Notes: generated by a model not told the origin, from the sequence alone. DNA of 64,000 bases from an uncultured Lachnospiraceae bacterium (GCA_910583605.1 CAJTXN010000014.1:4759-68758), one strand, 5' to 3'; positions 36,149 through 44,483 are shown, counted from the first letter of the stretch. A program made the numbers and translations.

Positions 36149-36319
36149 CTATTCTGCAGAAAACAGCTGTTTATCAGCGGTTTCCCGTATCTCTTTTTTA
36201 ATCAGTCTTTCTATTTTTTTTTCAAGAGTTTCCGTTTTACGGGTTCCGGCAGCGGAAAATACATGATAGGTTGTACGGCCAATCTTATGTATGGAAGTGG
36301 TTTGAATGGTCTGATTCAT
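36149..36319 (-). CDS. TnpW-like small transposon protein
   Basis: A 56-residue ORF missed by length filters. It matches the pattern of transposon-encoded TnpW proteins: KIGRTTYHVFSAAG followed by TETLEKKIERLIKKE. The start has an AAGGAGCC site and the stop lies nine bases before the recombinase start, inside its ribosome binding site, so the two genes are coupled. TnpW is encoded beside TnpX-type recombinases in Tn4451-like elements; its role is unproven. It could act as a directionality factor. Confidence 0.75.
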   Translation of the reverse strand: MNQTIQTTSIHKIGRTTYHVFSAAGTRKTETLEKKIERLIKKEIRETADKQLFSAE

Positions 36320-36405
36320 TTTACGGCTCCTTAAATATTGTCCGATTCAATATTATTTATATGGATATGCGGGATTGTCCTATTACATCAAAAGTATTAG
36401 GAATA

Positions 36406-36434
36406 TTGACACAAGCCCTTGGGATTGTTAAAAT
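36406..36434 (+). promoter_or_regulatory. Strong promoter for the hybrid kinase
   Basis: TTGACA at 36406-36411 and TAAAAT at 36429-36434 are 17 bases apart. The 174-base divergent gap between the TnpW-like gene and the kinase also holds AT-rich sequence in which the minus-strand promoter probably lies. Confidence 0.75.
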
Positions 36435-36493
36435 AGGATATAGTGATTATTATTGTTAGATAAATATTTGCGAACCACAGGGAGGAAATAGGT

Positions 36494-39400
36494 ATGTATC
36501 ATTGCCATATTCAATTTTATTTATCCGGCCATCCGTGCAGAGTGTCTGATATTATAAAAGAAATATTACCGCTTGAACATTTTACACATGGATTTCTGGA
36601 GAGTGACAAACCAGAAGAAGCACTGGCTGCCGAGGCAGATGTGATTCTGGCTGATTTACAGGATATGGATGTAAAGGAAGCATTACAAACACTGACGGCA
36701 AATAAAAAGAAAGATGCAGAAATGATTCTGCTTGCAGACAAGGAACAGATAATGCTTCTGGCAGATAATTTATCGGATATCAAAGATATATGGACGCTGC
36801 CTATGTCTGATGAAGAAATAAAATTCCGTTTCCAGAGGTGGCAGCAGACATATAAAATGAGTAAAGATTTCTGGCAGACCAGCCAGTATTTAGAGGCTAC
36901 CATTAACAATATTCCCAACCTTATCTGGTATAAAGACAAAGAAGGCATACATAAAAAGGTGAATAACAGTTTCTGCAGAACGGTGAATAAAACCAAGCAG
37001 CAGGTAGAAGGGCGGGACCATTGTTATATCTGGGACGTTGACCCCGATGATCCGGAGATGGACGGCTATGCCTGTATGGAATCGGAACTTGAGGTGATCA
37101 ATAAAAAAAGAACCTGCATATCCGAGGAAGTAATTAAAACGGGAGACGGTATCCGGCTGCTTACTACATATAAATCTCCGCTGTATGATTTTGACGGCAG
37201 TGTAATGGGAACCGTGGGTGTTGCCATTGATATAACACAGGAACGGGCCTATGAAGAGGAAATCATGACAAAAAATCATACGCTGGAGACTCTTTTCACC
37301 ACAATGGATTGCGGAGTCATGTGTCATACGGTAGATGGCTCCCGAATTATCAGCATAAACAGGGCCGCATTGAAAATTCTGGGTTATAAATCCCAGGAAG
37401 AACTGATGGCAACGGGATTTAATATGATAGCACCGTCGGTTGTGGAAGAGGACAGAGAGAGACTACGGGAATGTATCAGAACCCTGAAAAAAGAGGGGGA
37501 CAGTGTCAGTGTGGAATACCGTGTAGAGCACAAAAGCGGGGAAATACTGTATATCGTAGGAAACATTAAACTTTTAAAGGAGAATGGGGAATTTTTCTAC
37601 CAGCGTTTTCTTTTGGATTGTACCACACAGAAGCTGCAGGAGAAAAAGAAACAAAAAGAAAAAGAGAAGCGGCAGATGGAACTGGTTCATGCGCTGAGTA
37701 TCGATTTTAACCTGGTGTGTTTCTTTGATCTTGAAACGGGTAAGGGCAGTACGCTGAAAATGGATGACAGGTATGCCCAGATTCTGAATTCTGCGTTTAC
37801 CGGCGAAATATCATTGCAGGAGAGCATGGAACATTATATACAGACTTTTGTCTATAAAGAAGACAGGGAAATGATGAGACAGGCCTGTTCAGCAAAACAT
37901 CTGAAGAGCGAACTGTCAGAAAAGAATTTGTATTATGTCAGTTATCGATTATACAGGGACAACGAGATGCAATATTTTCAAATGAAAGCAGTGCGTCCGG
38001 GGGCATGGGATGAAAGTCAGGGAATTGTCATAGGATTCCGAAGTGTAGATGAAGAAACACGTAATGAAATGGAGAAAAAAAGTCTGTTGGAGGAAGCGCT
38101 TTTACAGGCAAATAAGGCAAATAAGGCGAAAAGCGTATTTCTTTCGAATATGTCACATGATATCCGTACGCCGATGAATGCAATTGTAGGCTTTACGTCT
38201 CTGGCGATTACTCATATTGGGCACAGGGAACAGGTAGAAGAGTATCTGAAAAAGATCATGTCATCCGGGAATCATTTGCTGAGTCTGATCAATGACGTTC
38301 TGGATATGAGCCGTATTGAAAGCGGCAAAATGCAGCTGGAGGAAAAACCATGCAGCCTGCCGGAAATTCTTAATGATCTGCGAAATATTCTGCAGGCGGA
38401 TGTCAATGCCAAAAAGATTAAACTGAATATTGAAGCTGTCAGGCTGGAGCATGAAGAAATATATTGTGACAAGCTGCGTCTGAATCAGGTATTTCTGAAT
38501 CTGCTGAGCAATGCCGTGAAGTATACCAATGCAGGAGGCAGCGTCAGTCTGGGAATTTTGGAAAAGCCGGGACTGTCAGAGAACTGTGCGGAATACGAAT
38601 TTAGTATCAAAGACACCGGTATAGGCATGAGCGAGGATTTTGTATCACATATTTTTGAACCATTTGAGAGAGAAAGGAATTCTACCATCAGCAGAATTCA
38701 GGGAACCGGACTTGGCATGGCGATTACAAAGAACATCGTGGATATGATGCACGGTTCCATCGAGGTAAAGAGTGAGCAGGGGAAAGGTACGGAAGTCAGG
38801 GTATCTTTTATCTTTCATCTTGCTTTCGGAAAAAAACTGCAGGCAATTCCGGAATTTAAAAACTGCAGGGCTTTGGTGGCAGACGGGAATATTAACAACT
38901 GCAACACAATAGCTGCTATGCTGACCCGTCTTGGTATGCGGGCGGAACAGGCGTTATCAGGGGATGAGGCAGTGCAGAAAACCCGGCGGGCCGCACAGGA
39001 TAATGATGTTTATGGAGTATATGTCATTGACTGGCAGATAATAGATATGACTAATTTGGAACTTATACAGAAGCTCAGAAAAGAAACAGGAGAAATGGCC
39101 GTGATCATTGCCATGGCGGCAAATGACTGGTCTGAGGCTGAGGAGGAAGCAAAAGCTGCAGGTGTTACGGCATTCTGCAATAAGCCGCTGTTTTTTTCGG
39201 AATTATGGAACTGTTTAAGTAAAATGGCAGGTAACAGTGAGACAGACCCTGCTAAAAGAAACAGGGAATCGGTAAAACTGGGTACAGGGCATATTCTGCT
39301 GGCAGAAGATATCGATCTGAATCAGGAAATTGCCGTGGCTATATTAGGGGAGGCAGGATTTTCCGTGGATGTTGCGGAGAACGGGCAGATTGCCGTGGAT

Positions 39401-39661
39401 ATGATCAAAGAATCCCAACCGGGATACTATCAGCTTGTACTTATGGATATCCAAATGCCGGTGATGAACGGCTATGAAGCAACCAGGAAAATCCGTAAGC
39501 TGGAGAATCCGGAATTATCTTCAATTCCGATTTTAGCCATGTCAGCCAATGCTTTTGAGGAAGATAAGCGGGAAGCCATGCGCTGCGGAATGAACGGTCA
39601 TATATCAAAGCCTATTGATGTGGATAATTTACTGGAGACTTTAAATGAAATATTAAGTTAA
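36494..39661 (+). CDS. Hybrid sensor histidine kinase/response regulator, cargo of the inner element
   Basis: A 1055-residue multidomain kinase. An N-terminal pseudo-receiver-like segment (to about 125) precedes a PAS domain (about 135-250; NIPNLIWYKDKEG), a second PAS (about 265-385; MDCGVMCHTVDG), a third PAS-like region (about 395-530), HisKA with the phospho-His in SNMSHDIRTPMNAIVGF (about 550), HATPase_c (KDTGIGMS, GTGLGMAI), a first receiver (about 790-905; VIDWQ with a CNKP lysine motif) and a second receiver (LLAEDIDLNQ, VLMDIQMPVMNG, ISKP). No transmembrane helix is seen, so it senses a cytosolic signal. The stop is 31 bases from the element's right core. No output regulator is adjacent. 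Confidence 0.92.
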   Translation: MYHCHIQFYLSGHPCRVSDIIKEILPLEHFTHGFLESDKPEEALAAEADVILADLQDMDVKEALQTLTANKKKDAEMILLADKEQIMLLADNLSDIKDIWTLPMSDEEIKFRFQRWQQTYKMSKDFWQTSQYLEATINNIPNLIWYKDKEGIHKKVNNSFCRTVNKTKQQVEGRDHCYIWDVDPDDPEMDGYACMESELEVINKKRTCISEEVIKTGDGIRLLTTYKSPLYDFDGSVMGTVGVAIDITQERAYEEEIMTKNHTLETLFTTMDCGVMCHTVDGSRIISINRAALKILGYKSQEELMATGFNMIAPSVVEEDRERLRECIRTLKKEGDSVSVEYRVEHKSGEILYIVGNIKLLKENGEFFYQRFLLDCTTQKLQEKKKQKEKEKRQMELVHALSIDFNLVCFFDLETGKGSTLKMDDRYAQILNSAFTGEISLQESMEHYIQTFVYKEDREMMRQACSAKHLKSELSEKNLYYVSYRLYRDNEMQYFQMKAVRPGAWDESQGIVIGFRSVDEETRNEMEKKSLLEEALLQANKANKAKSVFLSNMSHDIRTPMNAIVGFTSLAITHIGHREQVEEYLKKIMSSGNHLLSLINDVLDMSRIESGKMQLEEKPCSLPEILNDLRNILQADVNAKKIKLNIEAVRLEHEEIYCDKLRLNQVFLNLLSNAVKYTNAGGSVSLGILEKPGLSENCAEYEFSIKDTGIGMSEDFVSHIFEPFERERNSTISRIQGTGLGMAITKNIVDMMHGSIEVKSEQGKGTEVRVSFIFHLAFGKKLQAIPEFKNCRALVADGNINNCNTIAAMLTRLGMRAEQALSGDEAVQKTRRAAQDNDVYGVYVIDWQIIDMTNLELIQKLRKETGEMAVIIAMAANDWSEAEEEAKAAGVTAFCNKPLFFSELWNCLSKMAGNSETDPAKRNRESVKLGTGHILLAEDIDLNQEIAVAILGEAGFSVDVAENGQIAVDMIKESQPGYYQLVLMDIQMPVMNGYEATRKIRKLENPELSSIPILAMSANAFEEDKREAMRCGMNGHISKPIDVDNLLETLNEILS

Positions 39662-39683
39662 TCGTATCTGGTTACGCTATCTT

Positions 39684-39703
39684 ACTTCATTATTCGACCG
39701 CCC
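39684..39703 (+). other. attR of the inner element
   Basis: The attP arm ACTTCATTA (39684-39692), core TT (39693-39694) and then recombinase coding sequence beginning CGACCGCCC, which encodes the DRPAF motif. Confidence 0.85.
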
Positions 39704-41111
39704 GGCATTTAAAGCCATGATTTCGGATATAGAGGATAAAAGGATAAACTGCGTGATTGTAAAAGATTTATCCAGATTCGGTCGTGATTATATTGATACC
39801 GGAAAATATCTGGAGCGATATTTTCCGGAGCATGATGTTAGATTTATTTCCATTATGGATAATATTGACAGTAAACTTCATACATATGATATGCTGGTAC
39901 CAATAAAAAATATTTTTAACGAGCAGTATGCCCGGGATATTTCCGGAAAAGTTCATGCTTCCATAGAAACCAAGCAGAGGGCAGGAGAATTTATCGGTGC
40001 CTTTGCTTCCTATGGATATAAAAAATCACCGGCGGATAAAAATAAGCTGATGATTGATGCATATGCAGCGGAAGTGGTCAGGAATGTTTTTCAACTGTAT
40101 ATCAGCGGATACGGAAAAGTCCGCATTGCCGGTCTGTTAAATGAGCAGGGGATTCCCTGCCCGTCGGAATATAAGAAAATAAACGGTGAGAATTATAAAA
40201 ACGGCAATCGTCTGGAAAGCACTTCCTACTGGACCTATTCTACCATTGACCGTATGCTGCGGAATCAAATGTATATCGGCAACATGGTGCAGGGAAAAAA
40301 AATCCGCCGGCTGAAAGGCAAAGCCCGGATCAGAAGAGAAGAAGACTGGATTGTGGTTAAAAATACCCATCCGGCCATTATTGATGAAGAAACATGGAAG
40401 AAAGCCGGAGAGATGTTAAAGCGCAGGACACGGACGCTTGATTTTGGCAGCAATGAAAATATTTTTGCGGGTTTTCTGAGATGTGGGGATTGCGGCAGAG
40501 CATTGGTGAAAAAGGAAAGCACCAATAAGGAAGTCCGGTATTATTGCGGAACCTATGTTCGCTCAGGAAGGCAATTCTGTACCACTCATGCTATCCCATG
40601 TTATGTTTTGGAAAAAATCATTTTGGAGGATTTGAACACGATGATACGGCGCATGGGAAATCTTTCCGAAGTGGTTGAACAGAGCATGACGGCCGGAACG
40701 GACCGACAGACTGAGGACAGCGAAGAAAACCGGTTCCGGACAGAACTGGAAAGAGTGAGGAAGCTGAAAAAAGCTGTTTATGAAGACTATCGGAGCGATT
40801 TGATTTCCAGGGAAGAGTTTATTTCATACCGTCAGGAATATCAGAAGAAAGAAGAACTGCTGATAAAACAGACAGAGGCTGCAGAGAACGCCGGGAACTC
40901 CGGCAGGAACCGGAATATTATGGAAAATCCCTGGGTCAGGCGTCTGTTGGAACTTGGAAGCATTGAACGATTAGACAGGAATATTGTGACGGAAATGGTG
41001 CATGAAATTAAAATTTATGAAAACCATACAATAAAAATCATATATAATTTTTCCGATGAACAGCAGCATTTGTTTAAAACGGTATGCTGGGATAACAATG
41101 AAAACGGCTGA
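39693..41111 (+). pseudogene. Outer large serine recombinase, 3' part
   Basis: The continuation of the gene begun at 34305. The frame enters at TTC GAC CGC (F-D-R-P-A-F) and runs 471 more residues: VIVKDLSRFGRDY, FNEQYARDISGKV, the recombinase domain (FASYGYKKSP), a zinc ribbon (CGDCGRALVKK ... YYCGTY), a coiled coil and a basic end. An internal ATG at 39717 could start a 464-residue product, but it would lack the catalytic Ser and has no clear ribosome binding site. The rejoined enzyme of 532 residues has every expected motif, so only the insertion inactivates it. Confidence 0.9.
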
Positions 41112-41132
41112 TGTTGATACATCAGCCGTTTT
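41101..41132 (+). terminator. Terminator of the outer recombinase gene
   Basis: A 13-bp stem, 41101-41113 with 41120-41132, has a six-base loop and TTTTT. It begins before the stop codon and ends just short of attR. Confidence 0.85.
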
Positions 41133-41141
41133 TATGATTTA

Positions 41142-41176
41142 CCGCAGTTTACCGGCAGCCCATGCGGCGTCGAAAC
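41142..41176 (+). other. attR of the outer element
   Basis: The arm CCGCAGTTTACCG (41142-41154), a four-base gap and the core CCCATG (41159-41164), followed by deacetylase codons for the FDAA motif read on the minus strand. Confidence 0.85.
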
Positions 41177-41369
41177 TTAATGCCACTACCGGTTTATCTG
41201 TCTGCACACAATAGATAGGCAGTTCGCGTTTGGATGTAGTGCTGCTTACGGATATGTCAGCAGGCATATAGATAGAAAAAACACCTATGATTGCCAATAC
41301 AAATATCCAAAATCCGGCACTAAATATCAGTCGGTTTAATTGGTTTGAGATATTTTTTCCGAATCCCAT
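41160..41369 (-). pseudogene. PdaB-type polysaccharide deacetylase, 5' part
   Basis: The first 70 residues of the split gene: a membrane anchor (about 14-36, FSAGFWIFVLAIIGVFSIY), then ELPIYCVQTDKPVVALSFDAAW, where the first metal-binding or catalytic Asp of the NodB fold lies. The frame then runs into the element (six foreign codons, stop at 41139-41141). The remainder is at 33500-34078. PdaB proteins act on the spore wall under sporulation control, and their loss weakens spores in Bacillus. Confidence 0.9.
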
Positions 41370-41441
41370 ATGTTACCTTTAATATCTTTTTATAATATTA
41401 TATGAAACCGTCAGAGAGAAAATGACTTTGGGACACGGGGA

Positions 41442-42818
41442 TTAAGTCATTCGTTCGGTAGAAGGCTCCGGTGAGTCTTCTTCCGAAGAAGTTTCACCGG
41501 AAGGTTCCGTGGTATCCGTTTCATCGTCGGTTTCTGTTACCGGTTCCGTTGGCTTTGTTGTTTCCGGGGCGGAAGGAGTTTGTTTTTTCGTGGTTTCTTC
41601 CGGGATATCCGTGGTTTCGCTCGGTTTTTTTGTGGTTTCCTTCGTGGTTTCTTTTGTGGTTGTATTTGCTTCGGAAGTGGTTTCCTTAGGTCTGGTGGTG
41701 TCTGTTTCCGTTGGTTTTACGGTTTCTGTCGAAACGGAAGCCGAAGCCGTTACGGTGAGGATAATTGAAACAGATGCACTTCTTCCAAGTAAGTCGGTAA
41801 CCGAAAATGTGACGGGATAGCTGCCCGGCGTATTGATATCATAAGAACCGTTTACCATAATGGAGGATGTAATATCGTTTCCGCAGGTATCTGCAGCCGT
41901 TACATTGTTCCGAATGTCGTAACTGCTGCCGGCCGGTATGGTGACATCGGAAGCGGTAATCGAAGGACTGCAGTTATTCCAAGGATTAGCGGCATCCGGA
42001 TCGGTAGGGTCCCAGCCTGCAAAAGGACTGTTTTCCGGAATTTTGATAACGGAAGGCTTGCCCAGGGGTCCGGGACTGTCGGCATCGTCATATATGATTA
42101 CGGTAGTCCCGGACGGACAGTTGTCATGAATCCATTTGGAATCCTGAACCGTCAGACGAATACAGCCCAGAGAGGCAGGAGAACCCAGTTTATTAAATTC
42201 CGCTACTTCCAGCTGGTCCTTGGACGGCCGGTAGCACGGAACGGAATGGAACAGAATGCCCCCGTATACCCTTGTGGCATATTGGGAATGGGTACCGTCA
42301 ACCATCAGTCTCCAGTTGTATTTGGAGGAAGTGCGGAAGGTTCCCAATGGCGTATTGTTAATATATTTTCCGGTGGAGCATGCCATGGCTTTATACGGAA
42401 CCGTAAACTCTCCGGCAGAATTTTTTGTATAAACGGTAACACAGTTCAACAGCCGGTTGACTTTGATCAGATAGGGATATTCACTGGCAGGAAGTGTGGT
42501 CTCCGGTTCTTCGTTCTGGTCTTCCGGTAACGTAAAATCCAGATCGGAAATAATATTGCCGTTTTTATCCGTTGCCGGTTCCGAATCCGTGGGAAGTGAG
42601 GAATCCGTTTCACGGGTGTTTTCCGTATCTGTGGTAGTAAAATCCGATTCGGCATAAAGATACTCGCTGCCGGAAGTATCTGTATTGTGTTCATTGGAAT
42701 CGGCGGATGTTTTAACTTTGGAAAGTATCAATACAATGATTCCGATTAATATAAAAGAAGAGGCAATTGCAATGGTGAGCTGCCTGTTCACTTTCAGTGT
42801 TTTAATAAAATGCTTCAT
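41442..42818 (-). CDS. YkuD-type L,D-transpeptidase with Ig-like domain and Thr/Glu-rich tail
   Basis: A 458-residue membrane-anchored protein. An N-terminal helix (about 13-33) and a Ser/Thr/Asp-rich stalk (to about 110) precede the YkuD domain (about 115-245) with His191 in LFHSVP and Cys219 in SPASLGCIRL, the catalytic pair that forms 3-3 cross-links in peptidoglycan. A DUF5011/HYR-like Ig domain follows (about 285-355), then a 90-residue tail of repeated TTKETTKK-like units rich in Thr, Glu and Pro. The tail may span the wall. It is transcribed toward the interrupted deacetylase, another wall enzyme. Confidence 0.9.
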   Translation of the reverse strand: MKHFIKTLKVNRQLTIAIASSFILIGIIVLILSKVKTSADSNEHNTDTSGSEYLYAESDFTTTDTENTRETDSSLPTDSEPATDKNGNIISDLDFTLPEDQNEEPETTLPASEYPYLIKVNRLLNCVTVYTKNSAGEFTVPYKAMACSTGKYINNTPLGTFRTSSKYNWRLMVDGTHSQYATRVYGGILFHSVPCYRPSKDQLEVAEFNKLGSPASLGCIRLTVQDSKWIHDNCPSGTTVIIYDDADSPGPLGKPSVIKIPENSPFAGWDPTDPDAANPWNNCSPSITASDVTIPAGSSYDIRNNVTAADTCGNDITSSIMVNGSYDINTPGSYPVTFSVTDLLGRSASVSIILTVTASASVSTETVKPTETDTTRPKETTSEANTTTKETTKETTKKPSETTDIPEETTKKQTPSAPETTKPTEPVTETDDETDTTEPSGETSSEEDSPEPSTERMT

Positions 42819-42957
42819 CTTAAATAATCTGACCTTTCATAATTTGTACAATTCAGCCGGCCTTTTGGTTTCAGGCGGCAATTCATATGTTTCTCATGCT
42901 ATAGGGTTTATTGTACAAAATATAAGAAATAAAGACAAGAAAAATTTTTGTAAACGG

Positions 42958-42986
42958 TTGACAAATTGAGGCAATATTGGTATTCT
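42958..42986 (+). promoter_or_regulatory. glnA promoter
   Basis: TTGACA at 42958-42963 and TATTCT at 42981-42986 have exact 17-base spacing. Transcription should begin near 42993, so the leader runs straight into the hairpin at 43001. Confidence 0.7.
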
Positions 42987-43000
42987 CTTGTAAGAACAAC

Positions 43001-43036
43001 GGCGTTCCCTGACTGGCAGGAGAATGCCCTTTTTTA
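43001..43036 (+). terminator. Leader terminator/attenuator upstream of glnA
   Basis: The stem GGCGTTCCCTG (43001-43011) pairs with CAGGAGAATGCC (43017-43028) with one bulged A and one G-U pair; a five-base loop and CTTTTTT complete an intrinsic terminator. It lies about 8 bases after the predicted transcription start and 40 bases before glnA, so it must be passed for glnA expression. The ANTAR regulator encoded downstream is the obvious candidate antiterminator. Confidence 0.75.
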
Positions 43037-43074
43037 TTTCTAAATATAAATTTTGATGTGATGGAGGTACAGGG

Positions 43075-44403
43075 ATGAAATACACAAAACAGGAAATTAT
43101 TGACATGATTGAAGAGGAGGATGTAGAGTTTATCCGTCTTCAGTTTACGGATATGTTCGGCACCATGAAAAACGTTGCCGTAACCGTCAGTCAGCTGGAA
43201 AAGGCATTAAATAATGAATGTATGTTTGACGGTTCCTGCATTGAAGGGTTTGCCAGAATAGAAGAATCAGACATGTATTTATATCCTGATCTTGATACAT
43301 TTACAATATTTCCGTGGAGGCCGCAGCAGGGAAAAGTTGCCAGATTTATATGTGATATATACAGACCAGACGGAAAGCCTTTTGAAGGAGATCCCAGATA
43401 TATATTGAAACGGGTGGTAAAAGAAGCGGAAGCAATGGGATATACATTTGATGCGGGTCCGGAGTGTGAATTTTTCTTATTCCATACAGACGATAACGGG
43501 AATCCCACAACGCTGTCCCATGAAAAGGCCGGTTATTTTGATCTGGGACCGGTAGATTTGGGAGAAAATGCCCGCAGGGACATGGTACTGAATCTGGAGT
43601 CCATGGGATTTGAAGTGGAGTCTTCCCATCATGAAGTAGCGCCGGCACAGCATGAAATCGATTTTAAATATTCGGATGCGGTTACGACAGCGGATAATAT
43701 TATGACATTTAAGCTGGCGGTAAAATCCATTGCAAAGAGGCACGGACTTCACGCAACTTTTATGCCGAAACCGAAATCCGGAATTAACGGTTCCGGTATG
43801 CATATGAATATGTCTCTGTGCAGAGACGGGAAAAATATTTTTGCTGATATAAATGATTCCAACGGACTGAGCAGGGAAGCATATTATTTTATTGCGGGAC
43901 TGATGAAACACATTAAGGGAATGACGGTGCTGACCAATCCGCTGGTTAATTCCTATAAACGTCTGGTACCGGGATATGAAGCTCCCGTATATATTGCCTG
44001 GTCTGCAAAGAGCAGAAGTCCGCTAATCCGTGTACCGGTATCCAAAGGGGAAGCAACAAGGATTGAACTCCGCTGTCCGGATGCGGCGTCAAATCCGTAT
44101 CTGGTTCTGGCTGCCTGTCTGGCCGCAGGACTGGAAGGGATTAAAAATAAAATGGAGCCGGTAAAAAGCGTGGACGGGAATATCTTTGCCATGACGGAAG
44201 CGGACAGGGAGGAATTGGGAATTGAGAATCTTCCGCAGAATCTCTGCGATGCCATAGATAAGTTTGAACAGGACGAACTGATTAAAAAAGTTGTAGGAGA
44301 ACATATTGCGAAAAATTATATTGATGCCAAGAAAAAAGAGTGGCAGGAATACCGCGCACAGGTTACGGATTGGGAATTGGAGCAATATCTTCATAAGTTC
44401 TGA
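43075..44403 (+). CDS. glnA: Glutamine synthetase, type I
   Basis: A 442-residue GSI-alpha-type enzyme condensing glutamate, ammonia and ATP to glutamine. Visible motifs are the N-terminal beta-grasp (FIRLQFTDMFGTMKNVAV), the Asp-loop region MFDGSCIEGFARIEESDM, the metal/ATP site AGPECEFFLF, HHEVAPAQHEIDF, NGSGMHMNMSL and RIELRCPDAASNPYL. The adenylylation tyrosine segment of GSI-beta is not present, so control is by transcription and feedback. The gene sits behind a leader terminator. Confidence 0.97.
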   Translation: MKYTKQEIIDMIEEEDVEFIRLQFTDMFGTMKNVAVTVSQLEKALNNECMFDGSCIEGFARIEESDMYLYPDLDTFTIFPWRPQQGKVARFICDIYRPDGKPFEGDPRYILKRVVKEAEAMGYTFDAGPECEFFLFHTDDNGNPTTLSHEKAGYFDLGPVDLGENARRDMVLNLESMGFEVESSHHEVAPAQHEIDFKYSDAVTTADNIMTFKLAVKSIAKRHGLHATFMPKPKSGINGSGMHMNMSLCRDGKNIFADINDSNGLSREAYYFIAGLMKHIKGMTVLTNPLVNSYKRLVPGYEAPVYIAWSAKSRSPLIRVPVSKGEATRIELRCPDAASNPYLVLAACLAAGLEGIKNKMEPVKSVDGNIFAMTEADREELGIENLPQNLCDAIDKFEQDELIKKVVGEHIAKNYIDAKKKEWQEYRAQVTDWELEQYLHKF

Positions 44404-44438
44404 TCGTTAACAAATGTATGTGACCGGAGGTGATTCGT

Positions 44439-44483
44439 TTGAAAAAAGATTTCAGACTTTTTATTAGTGCTGCGGAGGGATAG
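44439..44483 (+). CDS. Possible 14-residue leader peptide before the ANTAR gene
   Basis: A TTG-started mini-ORF (MKKDFRLFISAAEG) has a consensus GGAGGTGA at 44427-44434. It stops two bases before ATG 44486, with the ANTAR gene's own GGAGGG inside it. It may couple translation. Confidence 0.35.
   Translation: MKKDFRLFISAAEG

Larger units (their letters stand above)
34485..39694 (+). mobile_element. Inner large-serine-recombinase element carrying a hybrid sensor kinase
   Basis: A 5.2-kb element is bounded by TT cores at 34485-34486 and 39693-39694. The reconstructed attP is ACTTCATTA-TT-TAATGAAGT, a perfect 9-bp inverted repeat around the core; similarity continues outward for about 25 bp (GATA-CG-ACCA blocks at both ends). 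Cargo: a 533-residue serine recombinase and a TnpW-like small protein on the minus strand, and a 1055-residue hybrid histidine kinase on the plus strand. It sits inside the recombinase gene of the outer element, and its removal restores that gene in frame. Confidence 0.9.
34077..41162 (+). mobile_element. Outer large-serine-recombinase element inserted in pdaB, itself interrupted
   Basis: The element spans from the crossover CA at 34077-34078 to CA at 41161-41162, 7,084 bp net. Subtracting the 5,208-bp inner insertion leaves a native unit of about 1,876 bp carrying only a 40-residue ORF and one large serine recombinase. The attP arms CGGTAAMYTGCGG-like lie symmetrically four bases from the CCCATG core. 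Removing the element restores the reading frame of the deacetylase exactly through FDAAWGNED. No terminal target duplication beyond the shared core is seen, as expected for serine integrases. Confidence 0.88.

Noticed and set aside
39717..41111. A free-standing 464-residue recombinase starting at ATG 39717
   Set aside because: It lacks the catalytic Ser region; the frame continues upstream to the element border and matches the fragment at 34305-34486.
42990..43074. Glutamine riboswitch upstream of glnA
   Set aside because: The sequence does not match the known glnA or downstream-peptide consensus; a short terminator plus ANTAR regulator explains it better.
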